A stretch of 64,000 bases of DNA from Polynucleobacter sp. (GCF_030693775.1 NZ_JAUXZY010000001.1:62001-126000); one strand, 5' to 3'. Positions 40,460 to 49,710 are shown, counted from the first letter of the stretch. Program-made: numbers and translations. The notes: generated by a model not told the origin, from the sequence alone.

Positions 40460-41785
40460 TCACCAACCAATCGTCTTAGGTAGCCACAATGAAATCTGTG
40501 GGTAATAGAACACCAAGAACAAAGCAACGCCCTGCATAAAGATAAATGGAATGACGCCTTTATATAGATGCTTGATCTTCACCTCCGGTGGCGCCACCCC
40601 TTTTAAATAAAACAGGGCCCAGCCGAATGGTGGCGTTAGGAACGATGACTGTAAACATACCGTGATCATCATGGCAATCCAGACAGGATCAGCACCTTGC
40701 GCTATGAGTACTGGCAAGAAAAGTGGAACGGCGATATAGCTAATCTCAATCCACTCAATGAAGAAACCCAGAATAAAAATCAGCAGCAACATAAACCAAA
40801 TATCGCTATTAACGCCGCCTGGAATCACCTCAAACATGCCGGCAATCAGTTCCTCACCATTGAGGCCGCGAAATGACAGTGCAAACACTTGAGCGCAAAT
40901 CAGAATGAACATCATGATGGCACTAATTTTGGTTGTATCCAGCGCAACCAATTTCAGCTTTGCCCATGAAAAGCGTCCAGAGAAAATGGTGACGATAACG
41001 CCGCCAATGGCGCCCATCGCTGCCGCTTCGGTTGGGGCAGCTATACCCGCAACGATTGAGCCTAATACGGCGACGACCAACATAATGGGAGGAACCACCA
41101 CCTTCCAAAAGCGGATGGTGAGCTCCTTACCGGAAACCCGGCTACGCTCTTCCTTGGGAATGGGAGGCATTAAGTCGGGCTTAAGCCATCCCAGAATCAG
41201 AATGAAAACGATATAGACCACCACCAACATCATTCCAGGTCCTACTGCGGCTGCAAATAGAGTTCCTACGGACAGTTGCATGATGTCGGAGAGCAAAATC
41301 AAAATCAAACTAGGTGGAATGATTTGCCCTAAAGTTCCGGACGCACAAATGGCGCCGCACGCAATACTTTTGTCATAGCCCCGCCGAATCAAGGTAGGTA
41401 AAGTTAATAATCCCAAGGTAATGACCGTTGCGCCAACGATACCCGTAGTAGCGCCCATTAATGCGCCAAACAGGATGATGCCAACCGCCATGCCGCCCTT
41501 AATACCGCCAGCAACGTGTCCGATTACGTCCAATAAATCATCCGCTAGTCCAGACTTTTCTAGCGTAATCCCCATAAAGATAAATAAGGGAATGGCAAGC
41601 CACTGATAACCTGCCACCACGCCAAAGACTCGCGCCGGCAAGAGGTTGAATAGGACTGGCCCAAAACCCAGATAACCGAATACAAAACCAACGGTTGCTA
41701 GGGAAATTGCTACTGGCACACCAATCATTAGCATGACAAAAAAGCCAATGAGCATAAAAATAGCCATGGTTTGCATCTCAAACAT
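40460..41785 (-). CDS. TRAP transporter large permease (DctM)
   Basis: The 441-residue membrane protein has about 12 hydrophobic segments with the DctM-type motifs AIPLFIFMGITLEKSGLADDLL and SGTLGQIIPPSLILILLSD. In TRAP systems DctM is the Na+-coupled permease for organic acids delivered by the binding protein. The start overlaps the dctQ stop by 8 bases. DctQ and DctP precede it in the same direction. Confidence 0.93.
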   Translation of the reverse strand: MFEMQTMAIFMLIGFFVMLMIGVPVAISLATVGFVFGYLGFGPVLFNLLPARVFGVVAGYQWLAIPLFIFMGITLEKSGLADDLLDVIGHVAGGIKGGMAVGIILFGALMGATTGIVGATVITLGLLTLPTLIRRGYDKSIACGAICASGTLGQIIPPSLILILLSDIMQLSVGTLFAAAVGPGMMLVVVYIVFILILGWLKPDLMPPIPKEERSRVSGKELTIRFWKVVVPPIMLVVAVLGSIVAGIAAPTEAAAMGAIGGVIVTIFSGRFSWAKLKLVALDTTKISAIMMFILICAQVFALSFRGLNGEELIAGMFEVIPGGVNSDIWFMLLLIFILGFFIEWIEISYIAVPLFLPVLIAQGADPVWIAMMITVCLQSSFLTPPFGWALFYLKGVAPPEVKIKHLYKGVIPFIFMQGVALFLVFYYPQISLWLPKTIGW

Positions 41786-42302
41786 GATTGCCCTCGCCTT
41801 TTGTTTGGTAGTTCACAATCACGCGACAAAACTCACCCACACCTTGCAGTGCTAAAAGGGAGAAGCCAATCGGAATGAGCGCCTTCACCATCCAGCGGTA
41901 TGGAATCCCCCCGGGGTCCGGCGACATTTCCCCAATCGAAAACGATTGGTTAACGTACTTAATGGAGAGCAATATAAAAAAGATTGCCACAATGACGGTT
42001 AATGTTGCTGACAAAAGGTCAACATATAACTTAGTTTTTGGTTTGTAGTTGGCATAAAACAAATCAACTCGGACATTGTCACCACGAAGCAATGCATGGC
42101 TCATGCCAAACAAAATTAATGCTGCTAAGAGGTGCCACTCCAGCTCCTGAGCCCAAACGGTTCCCAGACTCATGCTGTATCTCAATGTTACGTTGATGAC
42201 TATCAAGACAACAATGGCTAGGGCCACGTACGACGTGGCCCTGCCAATGTGATCAAGTAAGCCTTCAATACGCGCTGCGATTGTATCTAAGGACTTTTGC
42301 AC
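41778..42302 (-). CDS. TRAP transporter small permease (DctQ)
   Basis: The 174-residue protein has four hydrophobic segments, matching DctQ. The segment RYSMSLGTVWAQELEWHLLAALILFG and HALLRGDNVRVDLFY are typical of the family. It sits 33 bases after the binding-protein gene and overlaps the start of dctM, so the three are one operon. The substrate is not readable. Confidence 0.88.
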   Translation of the reverse strand: MQKSLDTIAARIEGLLDHIGRATSYVALAIVVLIVINVTLRYSMSLGTVWAQELEWHLLAALILFGMSHALLRGDNVRVDLFYANYKPKTKLYVDLLSATLTVIVAIFFILLSIKYVNQSFSIGEMSPDPGGIPYRWMVKALIPIGFSLLALQGVGEFCRVIVNYQTKGEGNHV

Positions 42303-42335
42303 ACGAATTCCTAACTCAAATAATTAAAAAACAAA

Positions 42336-43436
42336 TTAGCCGCGAACTTTGTTGTGGTAAGTGGCCTCACTGTATGAAGCCCAAATGTCATAGTTCCGCT
42401 TAAACGCAAAATACGAGTCGTGCACTTTCTTTGTCATTGGATCAGCAGCTGCGGCGGCATCCAAAATCTTCTTCGTCTCTGTACGCATTGCAGCCACAAC
42501 TGAATCCGGCAGTGGAAGCGCAGTAACTCCCTGCTTCTTAACCAAGTCCTCCATTGCTTCCGCATTGTTGCGCTGGCACCATGCCTCGCCAATGACATTA
42601 CATGCGGCAGATGCGTTTTGTACTACTGCCTGGAGATCCTTTGGTAGCTTCTCCCATGCGGCCTTATTGATGAGAAGTTCAGAAGTGGTTGCGGGCTCAT
42701 GCCATCCGGTGGTGTAGTAAAACTTGGCTGCTTTTTGCAAACCGAGACGACGGTCTTGGAATGGGCCAACGAACTCCGCTGCGTCAATAACGCCACGCTC
42801 TAGCGCAGGGAAAATCTCGCCGCCTGGGAGCACCTTCACGTCGACACCTAGATTAGCGTAGACCTTACCGGCCAGGCCAGGGATACGCATCTTCAGGCCC
42901 TTGAGGTCTGCAACGCTATTAATTTTCTTTTTAAACCAACCGGTCATTTGTACACCAGTATTACCGCAAGGCATAGCCACCATGCCAAATGGAGCATAGG
43001 TCTCATTCCAGAGATCAATACCGCCGCCGTCATACAGCCAGCCGTTCATACCTTGGAAATTCAGGCCAAAAGGTACAGCTGTGAAGTATTGGGCAGCGGC
43101 TGTTTTGCCAGTCCAAAAATAGCTATTGGCGTGATTCATTTCCACGGTGCCCGATCGCACCGCATCAAAACCCTCAAATGCTGGAATTAACTCACCCGCT
43201 CCAAAAACTTGAATCTTCAACCGGCCATTGGACATCTCGCCGATGCGCTTTGCTAGATCGGTAGCGCTTCCGGGGCCATCCATATAAAAAGGCGAGCCCT
43301 TAGGATAGGCGCTGGTCATTTTCCAGTTAAATGTTTGTGCTGATTGGGCTTGCACGATGGCTGGAGCACCTAAGGTAGCCCCAACAACACCTGCACCAAT
43401 ACCGGTACTAAGAAACTTACGGCGGTTTGATTCCAT
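42336..43436 (-). CDS. TRAP transporter solute-binding protein (DctP family)
   Basis: The protein starts MESNRRKFLSTGIGAGV, a twin-arginine (RRKFL) signal leading into a long periplasmic binding domain of about 345 residues. The DctP-type sequence ATDLAKRIGEMSNGRLKIQVF and GWFKKKINSVADLKGLKMRI, with Arg residues for carboxylate, is visible. The ATG at 43436 has AGGAG 9 bases upstream; a longer frame to 43499 lacks this. It is the first gene of the TRAP operon. The family binds dicarboxylates, aromatic or keto acids; which one is unknown. Confidence 0.9.
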   Translation of the reverse strand: MESNRRKFLSTGIGAGVVGATLGAPAIVQAQSAQTFNWKMTSAYPKGSPFYMDGPGSATDLAKRIGEMSNGRLKIQVFGAGELIPAFEGFDAVRSGTVEMNHANSYFWTGKTAAAQYFTAVPFGLNFQGMNGWLYDGGGIDLWNETYAPFGMVAMPCGNTGVQMTGWFKKKINSVADLKGLKMRIPGLAGKVYANLGVDVKVLPGGEIFPALERGVIDAAEFVGPFQDRRLGLQKAAKFYYTTGWHEPATTSELLINKAAWEKLPKDLQAVVQNASAACNVIGEAWCQRNNAEAMEDLVKKQGVTALPLPDSVVAAMRTETKKILDAAAAADPMTKKVHDSYFAFKRNYDIWASYSEATYHNKVRG

Positions 43437-43690
43437 ATTAAATCTCCTAAGAAGTTGAACTAAATTAAAAAATAATGTGATTAATATTGTGCGGTGCAAC
43501 TAAAATATCGAAAATAAATGCTTCCAATTCAATTTAGTACAAACCCAACTTGTTCTAATCGGGATATTCCCTAGTTAGGTGCATTTATTGCACTATTTTG
43601 GTAGCGGATGTTGTTCATGCATCAATTTGGTGAATGCAACAATTTAAACTGTGTCTTTAATTACGCGTTAACAGCAGAGAGCAAAAAAAA
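43437..43690. promoter_or_regulatory. Divergent promoter region of TRAP operon and GGT-like gene
   Basis: A 254-base non-coding stretch between divergent genes. It contains two clear inverted repeats: the palindrome GGGATATTCCC (43561-43571) and GTGCA-TTTAT-TGCAC (43579-43593). Weak inverted similarity extends to 43625. They may be binding sites for a regulator not encoded in this window. Confidence 0.45.
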
Positions 43691-45289
43691 ATGCAAGCAA
43701 AATGGGGTATTCAAGGAATGGCGGTAGCGCCACACTCACTCGCGTCTGAATCAGCGCTTGCGGTCTTACGTGAAGGCGGCAATGCACTAGAAGCCATGAT
43801 TTCAGCGGCGGCAACCATTGCTGTGGTCTATCCCCACATGAACTCCATTGGTGGTGACTCGTTTTGGGTAGTGCATGCTCCAGGTAAAGCCATGGGCGGT
43901 ATTGATGCGTGCGGTGCATCAGCAGGATTAGCCACAAAGAAATGGTATGCAGACCAAGGCATCACTAAAGCTATTCCCTTTCGTGGCCCAGTCGCAGCCA
44001 ACACGGTTGCTGGAACCATTTCAGGCTGGGGTGCTGCGCATGCTTTATCCAAAAAGGGCTTGGGTGGTAAATTGCCCTTATCTCGCCTGCTAGAGGATGC
44101 GATTCATTATGCAGAGGCCGGCGTACCTGTCACCCTCAGCCAATCCAGTTTGACAGAAAAAAAGCGCCCCGAGTTATCGTCCATTCCAGGCTTTGCTGAA
44201 ACTTTTTTAGTGAATGGAAAAAGTCCAGAAGTCGGTAGCATTTTTAAGCAAGGCAGGCTTGCAGCCACTCTGCGGCAGATTGCAAAAAAAGGAACCAACG
44301 ACTATTACCGCGGTGAACTGGCTGAGCTGCTCGCAAAAGAGCTAACAGCCATCGGCAGTCCATTGCGACTAGCGGACTTGCAGCGCCATCAGGCAAAACT
44401 AATTGACCCGCTTGAACTCAAACACAGCTTGGGAAATGTGTACAACATGACGCCACCCACTCAAGGTGTTGTTTCCCTCATGATCTTGGGCATTCTGGAT
44501 CAGCTCAACTTAAAACGTTTTAATGTGGACAGTGCTGAGTACGTTCACCACTGCGTTGAAGCAACCAAGCAAGCTTTTCAAGTGCGCGATCAACACGTAA
44601 CGGATCCGGCCTATATGTCGCATCATGCCCAGCACTTTTTAAGCCCTGATTTTTTAAAGAATTTAGCATCCAAGGTGGATGGTCAGAAAGCCCTGCCTTG
44701 GGGCGCTGGACGGGGGCCAGCCGATACCATTTGGATGGGCGTAGTGGATGGCGAAGGCCGATGCGTCTCCTTCATTCAAAGTATTTATCACGAGTTTGGC
44801 GCCGGTATTGTCTTGCCTAAATCTGGTGTGAATTGGCAAAACAGGGGTTGTAGTTTTTCATTGGACCCGCATAACTTAAACACCTTAGAGCCCCATCGCA
44901 AACCCTTTCACACTCTCAACCCTGCGCTGGCACTATTTAAAGACGGCCGATCGATGGTCTACGGAACGATGGGTGGCGATGGCCAGCCCCAAACACAATG
45001 CGCTGTATTTACGCGAACCGCGACCTACGGCCTCAATCCACAAGATGCTATCAGCAGACCACGCTGGTTACTTGGCAGAACCTGGGGTCAAACCAGTGAC
45101 AGTCTCAAACTAGAGTCCCGCTTTGATAGCAAAGTGGTGTCACAACTTGCTGCCATGGGTCACGACATTGAAATGCTCAGTGATTTTGATGAAACAGTTG
45201 GTCATGCGGGCTGCATCATTCGGGAACCATCCGGCGTATTGCGTGGTGGATGGGACCCTCGTAGCGACGGCTCGGTTGCGGCTTTTTAA
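43691..45289 (+). CDS. Gamma-glutamyltransferase family protein
   Basis: The 532-residue protein resembles the N-terminal nucleophile hydrolases of the GGT/YwrD class. Visible segments are GIQGMAVAPHSLASESALAVLREGGNALEAM (in pieces), IDACGASAGLATKKWY, the putative processing region where a Thr follows GPAD (DTIWMGVVDGEGRCVS, about residue 346), and the MGGDGQPQTQCAVF end. GGT hydrolyses or transfers gamma-glutamyl groups; here the substrate may be an organic acid amide carried by the TRAP system. No signal peptide is obvious, so it is probably cytoplasmic. The frame starts directly at the ATG without a strong ribosome site. Confidence 0.85.
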   Translation: MQAKWGIQGMAVAPHSLASESALAVLREGGNALEAMISAAATIAVVYPHMNSIGGDSFWVVHAPGKAMGGIDACGASAGLATKKWYADQGITKAIPFRGPVAANTVAGTISGWGAAHALSKKGLGGKLPLSRLLEDAIHYAEAGVPVTLSQSSLTEKKRPELSSIPGFAETFLVNGKSPEVGSIFKQGRLAATLRQIAKKGTNDYYRGELAELLAKELTAIGSPLRLADLQRHQAKLIDPLELKHSLGNVYNMTPPTQGVVSLMILGILDQLNLKRFNVDSAEYVHHCVEATKQAFQVRDQHVTDPAYMSHHAQHFLSPDFLKNLASKVDGQKALPWGAGRGPADTIWMGVVDGEGRCVSFIQSIYHEFGAGIVLPKSGVNWQNRGCSFSLDPHNLNTLEPHRKPFHTLNPALALFKDGRSMVYGTMGGDGQPQTQCAVFTRTATYGLNPQDAISRPRWLLGRTWGQTSDSLKLESRFDSKVVSQLAAMGHDIEMLSDFDETVGHAGCIIREPSGVLRGGWDPRSDGSVAAF

Positions 45290-45303
45290 AAAACGGGGAT
45301 GCT

Positions 45304-45789
45304 TCAGTAGATCCAAGGGATGAGTTTGCGTACTCGCCCTTGGTAGTCGGCATACGTAGAAAAACACTCTACCAACCACCGCTCTTCTTTGCGCGATTTG
45401 ATATCAAAAAAGATAATTAAGGCTATTACGTAAATCCAGACCAATAGGGTTTGCTGTATTAGCCCCCAGCCCAAAGCCAACACAATCACCCCAAAATAAA
45501 TCGGGTGGCGAACCCAGCCATATAAGCCAGTTTGCACGAGCTCAGCATTATCTTTTGGCTTAGGCAGTGGTGTGAGGTTTTTGCCTAAATGAACTGCTGC
45601 AATGATTGCAATACTGCTACCAACGATAAAAATAGCATAGCCAAGCCATTGAAGAGACTCATTTTGCACACCGCAAACTTCACTCGCATTGAGGCGAACC
45701 GGGCCAAAGAAAAGCATACCCAATAAAATAGCTTGCACCAGAACAAAACCAATTCCATTGCCTTTAAGTGATTTTGTTTGAGGCGCCAT
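45304..45789 (-). CDS. Isoprenylcysteine methyltransferase-family (ICMT/PEMT-like) membrane protein
   Basis: The 161-residue protein has four or five hydrophobic segments and the family motifs GLYGWVRHPIYFG (about residues 90-102) and EERWLVECFSTYADYQGRVRKLIP at the C-terminus. The motifs bind S-adenosylmethionine in this family of integral membrane methyltransferases. The substrate in bacteria is unknown. It starts 2 bases after the VOC gene stop and is convergent with the GGT-like gene. Confidence 0.88.
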   Translation of the reverse strand: MAPQTKSLKGNGIGFVLVQAILLGMLFFGPVRLNASEVCGVQNESLQWLGYAIFIVGSSIAIIAAVHLGKNLTPLPKPKDNAELVQTGLYGWVRHPIYFGVIVLALGWGLIQQTLLVWIYVIALIIFFDIKSRKEERWLVECFSTYADYQGRVRKLIPWIY

Positions 45790-45791
45790 CG

Positions 45792-46190
45792 CTATATATA
45801 CTCGGCTACCTCAACTAAGTTACCGTCCGGATCACGTAAATAAACCGAACGTATCGGACCCAAAGCACCGCGACGTGAAACTGGGCCAACATCAATTGGG
45901 ATTTGTTGTGCCTCAAGGTGTTTGATGAAGTCATCCAATGGTACTGATGCAATCAAGCAAAAATCGCCAGAACCAATCGTCGGGATGCGTGCCTTGGTAG
46001 GCGTTTCTGTATTGCGGTCTTGCAAATTTATTTTCAATTGACCAAAGAGCAAAGCATGACGGGGCTGCCCTTCCGGCCCTCTAAAAAACTCACGCTCAAA
46101 GCCAAAGGCTTTTTCATAAAACTGAGTAGTGACTTCAATGTCCGTAACGGTGAGAACAATGTGGTCAATGCGATCAATTAAGGTATTCAA
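45792..46190 (-). CDS. VOC family protein (glyoxalase-like)
   Basis: The 132-residue protein has the paired beta-alpha-beta modules of VOC proteins. IDHIVLTVTDIEVTTQFYEKAFGF starts the first module with a metal His, and RSVYLRDPDGNLVEVAEYI ends the second with a metal Glu. It looks like glyoxalase or a ring-cleaving dioxygenase relative. It is the third gene of a leftward set with the CaiB gene upstream, suggesting a role in degrading the same substrate. No reaction can be assigned. Confidence 0.82.
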   Translation of the reverse strand: MNTLIDRIDHIVLTVTDIEVTTQFYEKAFGFEREFFRGPEGQPRHALLFGQLKINLQDRNTETPTKARIPTIGSGDFCLIASVPLDDFIKHLEAQQIPIDVGPVSRRGALGPIRSVYLRDPDGNLVEVAEYI

Positions 46191-46215
46191 GGGATGCTCC
46201 TGTAATGGGGTTTAC

Positions 46216-47460
46216 TTAAGGTAAAAAGGCGCCATCGGCCTCAAAGGCTTTGAGCGCGTCGCCCGTAATGCCAATTTCGGCTAAGACTGAATTCGTATGT
46301 TCACCTAATAAAGGCGGGTGCATGCGAACCTGTTGAGGTGTGCCCGATAACTTCACTGCAAATCCAATATTCGGAACCTTGCCTTCAATCGGATGATCAA
46401 TTTCCATGCGCATTTGGCGGTGCTTGCCATGCTCGCTCTCGAATGCCTCGGGGTAGGTGTTGATTGGACCTGCCGGAATACCTTCAGCCAGCAATAGATC
46501 AACCCACTCTGCTCCCGTTTTAGTCACAAAGGTCTTTTCAAGCTCGATGACTAGCTCTTCACGGTTCGCAAGTCGCAATGGGTTCGTCATAAAGCGAGCA
46601 TCGTTCATGAGCTCAGGCCGATTTATTTTCTCGCACAGCAAAGCCCACAACTTTTGATTTGTGGCGCCCATCACAAAGTAACCATCCGCTGCTTTCATTG
46701 CCTGGTATGGAGCGCTCATGTGATTGGCGGTACCTAGCTTGTAGGGTTCAACTCCAGTTCCCCAATACTGCGAGGTATCCCAAATGGAAAACGCCAATGC
46801 CGCATCAAATAAAGAGGCGTCAATAAACTGCCCTTCCCCGGTATTTTTCTTACCAATGTGCGCCGCCAAAATGGCATAGACCGCAAAGAGTGCGCAGCCA
46901 ATATCAGCAACCGGAACACCTGCTTTTACCGGCGGGCCATCGGGATAGCCGGTGACGCTCATGACCCCCGACATCGCTTGAGCCATTAAATCAAAACCGG
47001 GGCGCTCTGCCCAGGGGCCGGTTTGACCAAATCCTGAAATGCTGGCGTAAACCAAGCCCGGGTTAATGTCTTTTAAAACCGCATAGTCAATCCCCAGTTT
47101 TTTCATGACTCCGGGGCGGTAGTTCTCAACCAAAATATCAGCAGTCTTCACTAGCTCAAAAAAGACTTGCTTGCCCGCTTTGCTTTTCAAATTGAGAGCA
47201 ACGCTGCGCTTATTGCGGTTCATGTTTAAAAAGCCCATGCTATCGGAGCCTTTCATTTTGAAACCCATCGCGCCCCGGGTTTGATCCCCGGTACCCGGCG
47301 GCTCAATCTTGATCACATCTGCACCGAGATCAGCTAAGAGCATGCAGCAGTATGGTCCTGCCATCACTTGACTCACATCTAAGACGCGCACTCCGGCAAG
47401 TGGCAGTGGTCGATTGGCGGCCTGCAGCGGCTTATTTACATGTTGCGTGGAATTTGTCAT
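46216..47460 (-). CDS. CaiB/BaiF family (class III) CoA-transferase
   Basis: The 414-residue enzyme has the N-terminal segments GVRVLDVSQVMAGPYCCMLL and IKIEPPGTGDQTRGAMGF, the SGFGQTGPWAERPGFDLMAQ segment, and AGVPVADIGCALFAVYAI with the likely catalytic Asp (VAD). This is a second CaiB-type gene, related to the one at 21026 but clearly distinct. It is first in the leftward set CaiB-VOC-ICMT and divergent from enoyl-CoA hydratase, so it likely activates an organic acid for beta-oxidation-type breakdown. Confidence 0.9.
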   Translation of the reverse strand: MTNSTQHVNKPLQAANRPLPLAGVRVLDVSQVMAGPYCCMLLADLGADVIKIEPPGTGDQTRGAMGFKMKGSDSMGFLNMNRNKRSVALNLKSKAGKQVFFELVKTADILVENYRPGVMKKLGIDYAVLKDINPGLVYASISGFGQTGPWAERPGFDLMAQAMSGVMSVTGYPDGPPVKAGVPVADIGCALFAVYAILAAHIGKKNTGEGQFIDASLFDAALAFSIWDTSQYWGTGVEPYKLGTANHMSAPYQAMKAADGYFVMGATNQKLWALLCEKINRPELMNDARFMTNPLRLANREELVIELEKTFVTKTGAEWVDLLLAEGIPAGPINTYPEAFESEHGKHRQMRMEIDHPIEGKVPNIGFAVKLSGTPQQVRMHPPLLGEHTNSVLAEIGITGDALKAFEADGAFLP

Positions 47461-47475
47461 GGTCTCACTTACTTA

Positions 47476-47520
47476 AACCGGTTCTTTTATATTTAGAATG
47501 AACCAATCGTCTAATATAAA
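47476..47520. promoter_or_regulatory. Dyad between divergent CoA-transferase and enoyl-CoA hydratase genes
   Basis: TTTATATTTAGA (47486-47497) and TCTAATATAAA (47510-47520) are inverted copies apart from one extra T, around a 12-base spacer. The short palindrome AACCGGTT lies at 47476-47483. The dyad sits in the 66-base gap and is a possible shared operator. Confidence 0.45.
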
Positions 47521-47526
47521 TCATTT

Positions 47527-48336
47527 ATGAACACTTCGGCCACACCCCCTTCTACCGCACCTAAGCTTGCTCAAGTCCTGTTTTCTGTAGAAAACAATGT
47601 GGCACACATTACCTTTGATCATGTGGCTGCGCGTAACGCCATGACCGTGGGGATGTATGAGCGTCTGCGCAGTATTTGCCTGGAAATTGCCCAGACACCA
47701 AGCATTCGGGCGGTAGTTCTGCGCGGCGCGGGTGGTCAATCCTTTGTGTCTGGTAGTGATATTGCCCAGTTCAGCAGCTTTACTAGCGGCGCTGACGGCA
47801 TTACTTATGAGGCCTCGATTGATAGTTACTTTGCGCCTTTAATTGACTTGCCGATTCCAACCATCGCCGTAGTGGAGGGTTTGGCCGTGGGTGGTGGTCT
47901 TGCAATTGCTAGCTGCTGCGATTTTCGGATCGCTACGCACGATGCTCGTTTTGGCGTCCCCATCGCCCGTACGCTCGGAAATTGCCTATCGGCTGGTAAT
48001 GTTGCATGGCTGACGCATCATCTCGGCGTTGGTATCGTAAAGCGCATGCTGCTCTTAGCTGAGCTCGTGCCTGCGAACGAACTGCTTGCTAATGGCTTCA
48101 TTCTGAAAACCTACTCCCCCGAAGAAATGGATAGCGCAGCAAGCACTTTAGCCAGAAAACTCAGCTCACTTGCCCCTGTGACGCAGAAAGCATCAAAAGC
48201 AACCATTCACCGCATCCTTCGGAGTCAATTACCCAATTGCGACGACTTAGTACGCGAATGCTATGGCAGCGCTGACTTTAAAACCGGCGTAAATGCCTTT
48301 TTAAGTGGAATACCCCCTAAGTGGGAAGGTAAATAG
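47527..48336 (+). CDS. Enoyl-CoA hydratase/isomerase family protein
   Basis: The 269-residue crotonase-fold protein carries the oxyanion-hole segments GGQSFVSGSDIAQFSSF and EGLAVGGGLAIASCCDFRIAT. One of the two catalytic Glu residues of classical enoyl-CoA hydratase appears to be missing or shifted, so hydratase, isomerase and decarboxylase activities are all open. It is divergent from the CaiB gene and fits with it as an acid-CoA pathway. Confidence 0.88.
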   Translation: MNTSATPPSTAPKLAQVLFSVENNVAHITFDHVAARNAMTVGMYERLRSICLEIAQTPSIRAVVLRGAGGQSFVSGSDIAQFSSFTSGADGITYEASIDSYFAPLIDLPIPTIAVVEGLAVGGGLAIASCCDFRIATHDARFGVPIARTLGNCLSAGNVAWLTHHLGVGIVKRMLLLAELVPANELLANGFILKTYSPEEMDSAASTLARKLSSLAPVTQKASKATIHRILRSQLPNCDDLVRECYGSADFKTGVNAFLSGIPPKWEGK

Positions 48337-48708
48337 ATTTAGACTACCGACCCGGTAAAAAAAACATATCACCGTCCTGACCACATAACACAGGCCTTTC
48401 TTTGTATTCAGGGCGGAGTTCTTATAGGCCAGTCCCTATCTAGACGGCAGTCCAGTTGCTAGGGGTAAACCGCTATATGGCTGAGAAGAAATTCAATGAA
48501 AAATAGCCTTTTGTTACAAGAACAACATGGCGGAAGACCGCTAGGATGAGACAAGATCATTAAAGGCACTGGGGTTTAATTGACCCTTGTCACTTTTTTA
48601 ATATTGATTCTCAGCTAGACTGCTTTCGTTCCTTGAACTCCTGTATTGAATTTTTGAAGTACTGAATTACGTTAGAGCCAATTTTTTAATGAAGAAGGAA
48701 GAAGAATA
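48337..48708. other. Non-coding stretch before the Bug-type gene
   Basis: These 372 bases contain no credible gene; only very short frames open (for instance 17 residues from about 48496). A weak inverted repeat GGCCT...AGGCC lies within 48392-48430, and GGGT...ACCC at about 48572-48586. The sequence before 48709 ends with a purine-rich ribosome site. It may hold the promoter and a long leader of the following gene, or decayed coding sequence. Confidence 0.5.
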
Positions 48709-49692
48709 ATGATCAAAAACGCATTGATTGAGAAGTTACTAAAGACTGCGCTTTGCATGTCCTTGGTAACAGGTACTGCAGCAATTGCACAAGAATGGCC
48801 AGCTAAGCCCATTACATTTCTGAACCCATTCCCAGCAGGCGGTGGTACTGATGCGTTCGCACGCCCTCTAGCTGCCCAGTTAACCGAGCAACTTGGCAAG
48901 CAAGTGATTATTGATAACCGCGGCGGTGCTGGTGGTACCGTTGGCGCCTCTGCTGCAGCTAAAGCAGCACCTGATGGTTATAACTGGTTTGTGGGCGCTA
49001 CGCACCACACCATCGCTCCTTCGATGTATAAGAATTTGGACTATGACATTGAGAAGAGCTTTATTCCAGTAGCCATGCTTGCAAACGTGCCCCAGGTCTT
49101 AGTTGTGAACCCACAAAAAGTGAGTGCGCGCAATGCCAAGGAATTCGTTGAGCTGATGAAAAAGAATCCAGGTAAGTTCAACTTCGCTAGCGCCGGCAGC
49201 GGTACAGTGCATCACTTGGCTGGCGAGCTCTATAAAATTCAAACCGGTACCTTTATTACTCACATTCCTTACCGCGGTGCAGGTCCAGCAATGAGTGACT
49301 TGTTAGCCGGTCAGGTTGATCTGGAGTTTGATGGCTTGGCAACGTCCGCACCGCAAATTAATGCTGGTAAGTTGGTGGCGATTGCAGTGGCATCGAAGAA
49401 TCGCAATCCAGCTATTCCAAATGTACCTACCTTTGTAGAAGCTGGCATGCCTGACTATATCGTGTCAACCTGGTATTCGCTGTTTGCTCCACGCGGCACA
49501 CCAAAGCCCATCGTTGACAAGATGATTGCTGAAGTTCAAAAAGCACTCAACACACCAAAACTCAAAGCAATTTGGGCGGCGAACGGCTCCGAGATTCCCA
49601 ACCTCTACGGTGAAGAATTCGGCAAGCAAGTGAACGCAGACGTGAAGCGCTGGGCTGCTGTTGTAGCAAAATCCGGCGCTAAGCTCGATTAA
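48709..49692 (+). CDS. Bug family (tripartite tricarboxylate transporter) substrate-binding protein
   Basis: The 327-residue protein has a signal peptide (cleavage probably after IAQ, about residue 28), the Bug start WPAKPITFLNPFPAGGGTDAFARPL, and DNRGGAGGTVGA. The family binds carboxylates such as citrate, gluconate, nicotinate, adipate and terephthalate. The ligand here is not known, and TctA/TctB membrane genes are not nearby, as is usual for the many orphan Bug proteins of betaproteobacteria. AAGGAA precedes the ATG at 8 bases, and a strong terminator follows. Confidence 0.92.
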   Translation: MIKNALIEKLLKTALCMSLVTGTAAIAQEWPAKPITFLNPFPAGGGTDAFARPLAAQLTEQLGKQVIIDNRGGAGGTVGASAAAKAAPDGYNWFVGATHHTIAPSMYKNLDYDIEKSFIPVAMLANVPQVLVVNPQKVSARNAKEFVELMKKNPGKFNFASAGSGTVHHLAGELYKIQTGTFITHIPYRGAGPAMSDLLAGQVDLEFDGLATSAPQINAGKLVAIAVASKNRNPAIPNVPTFVEAGMPDYIVSTWYSLFAPRGTPKPIVDKMIAEVQKALNTPKLKAIWAANGSEIPNLYGEEFGKQVNADVKRWAAVVAKSGAKLD

Positions 49693-49710
49693 TTCGATCT
49701 AGCCCCACTG

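Noticed and set aside
48480..48550. A small gene of 17 residues starting at about 48496
   Set aside because: It is too short, has no ribosome site and no terminator, unlike the 55-residue gene at 53393.
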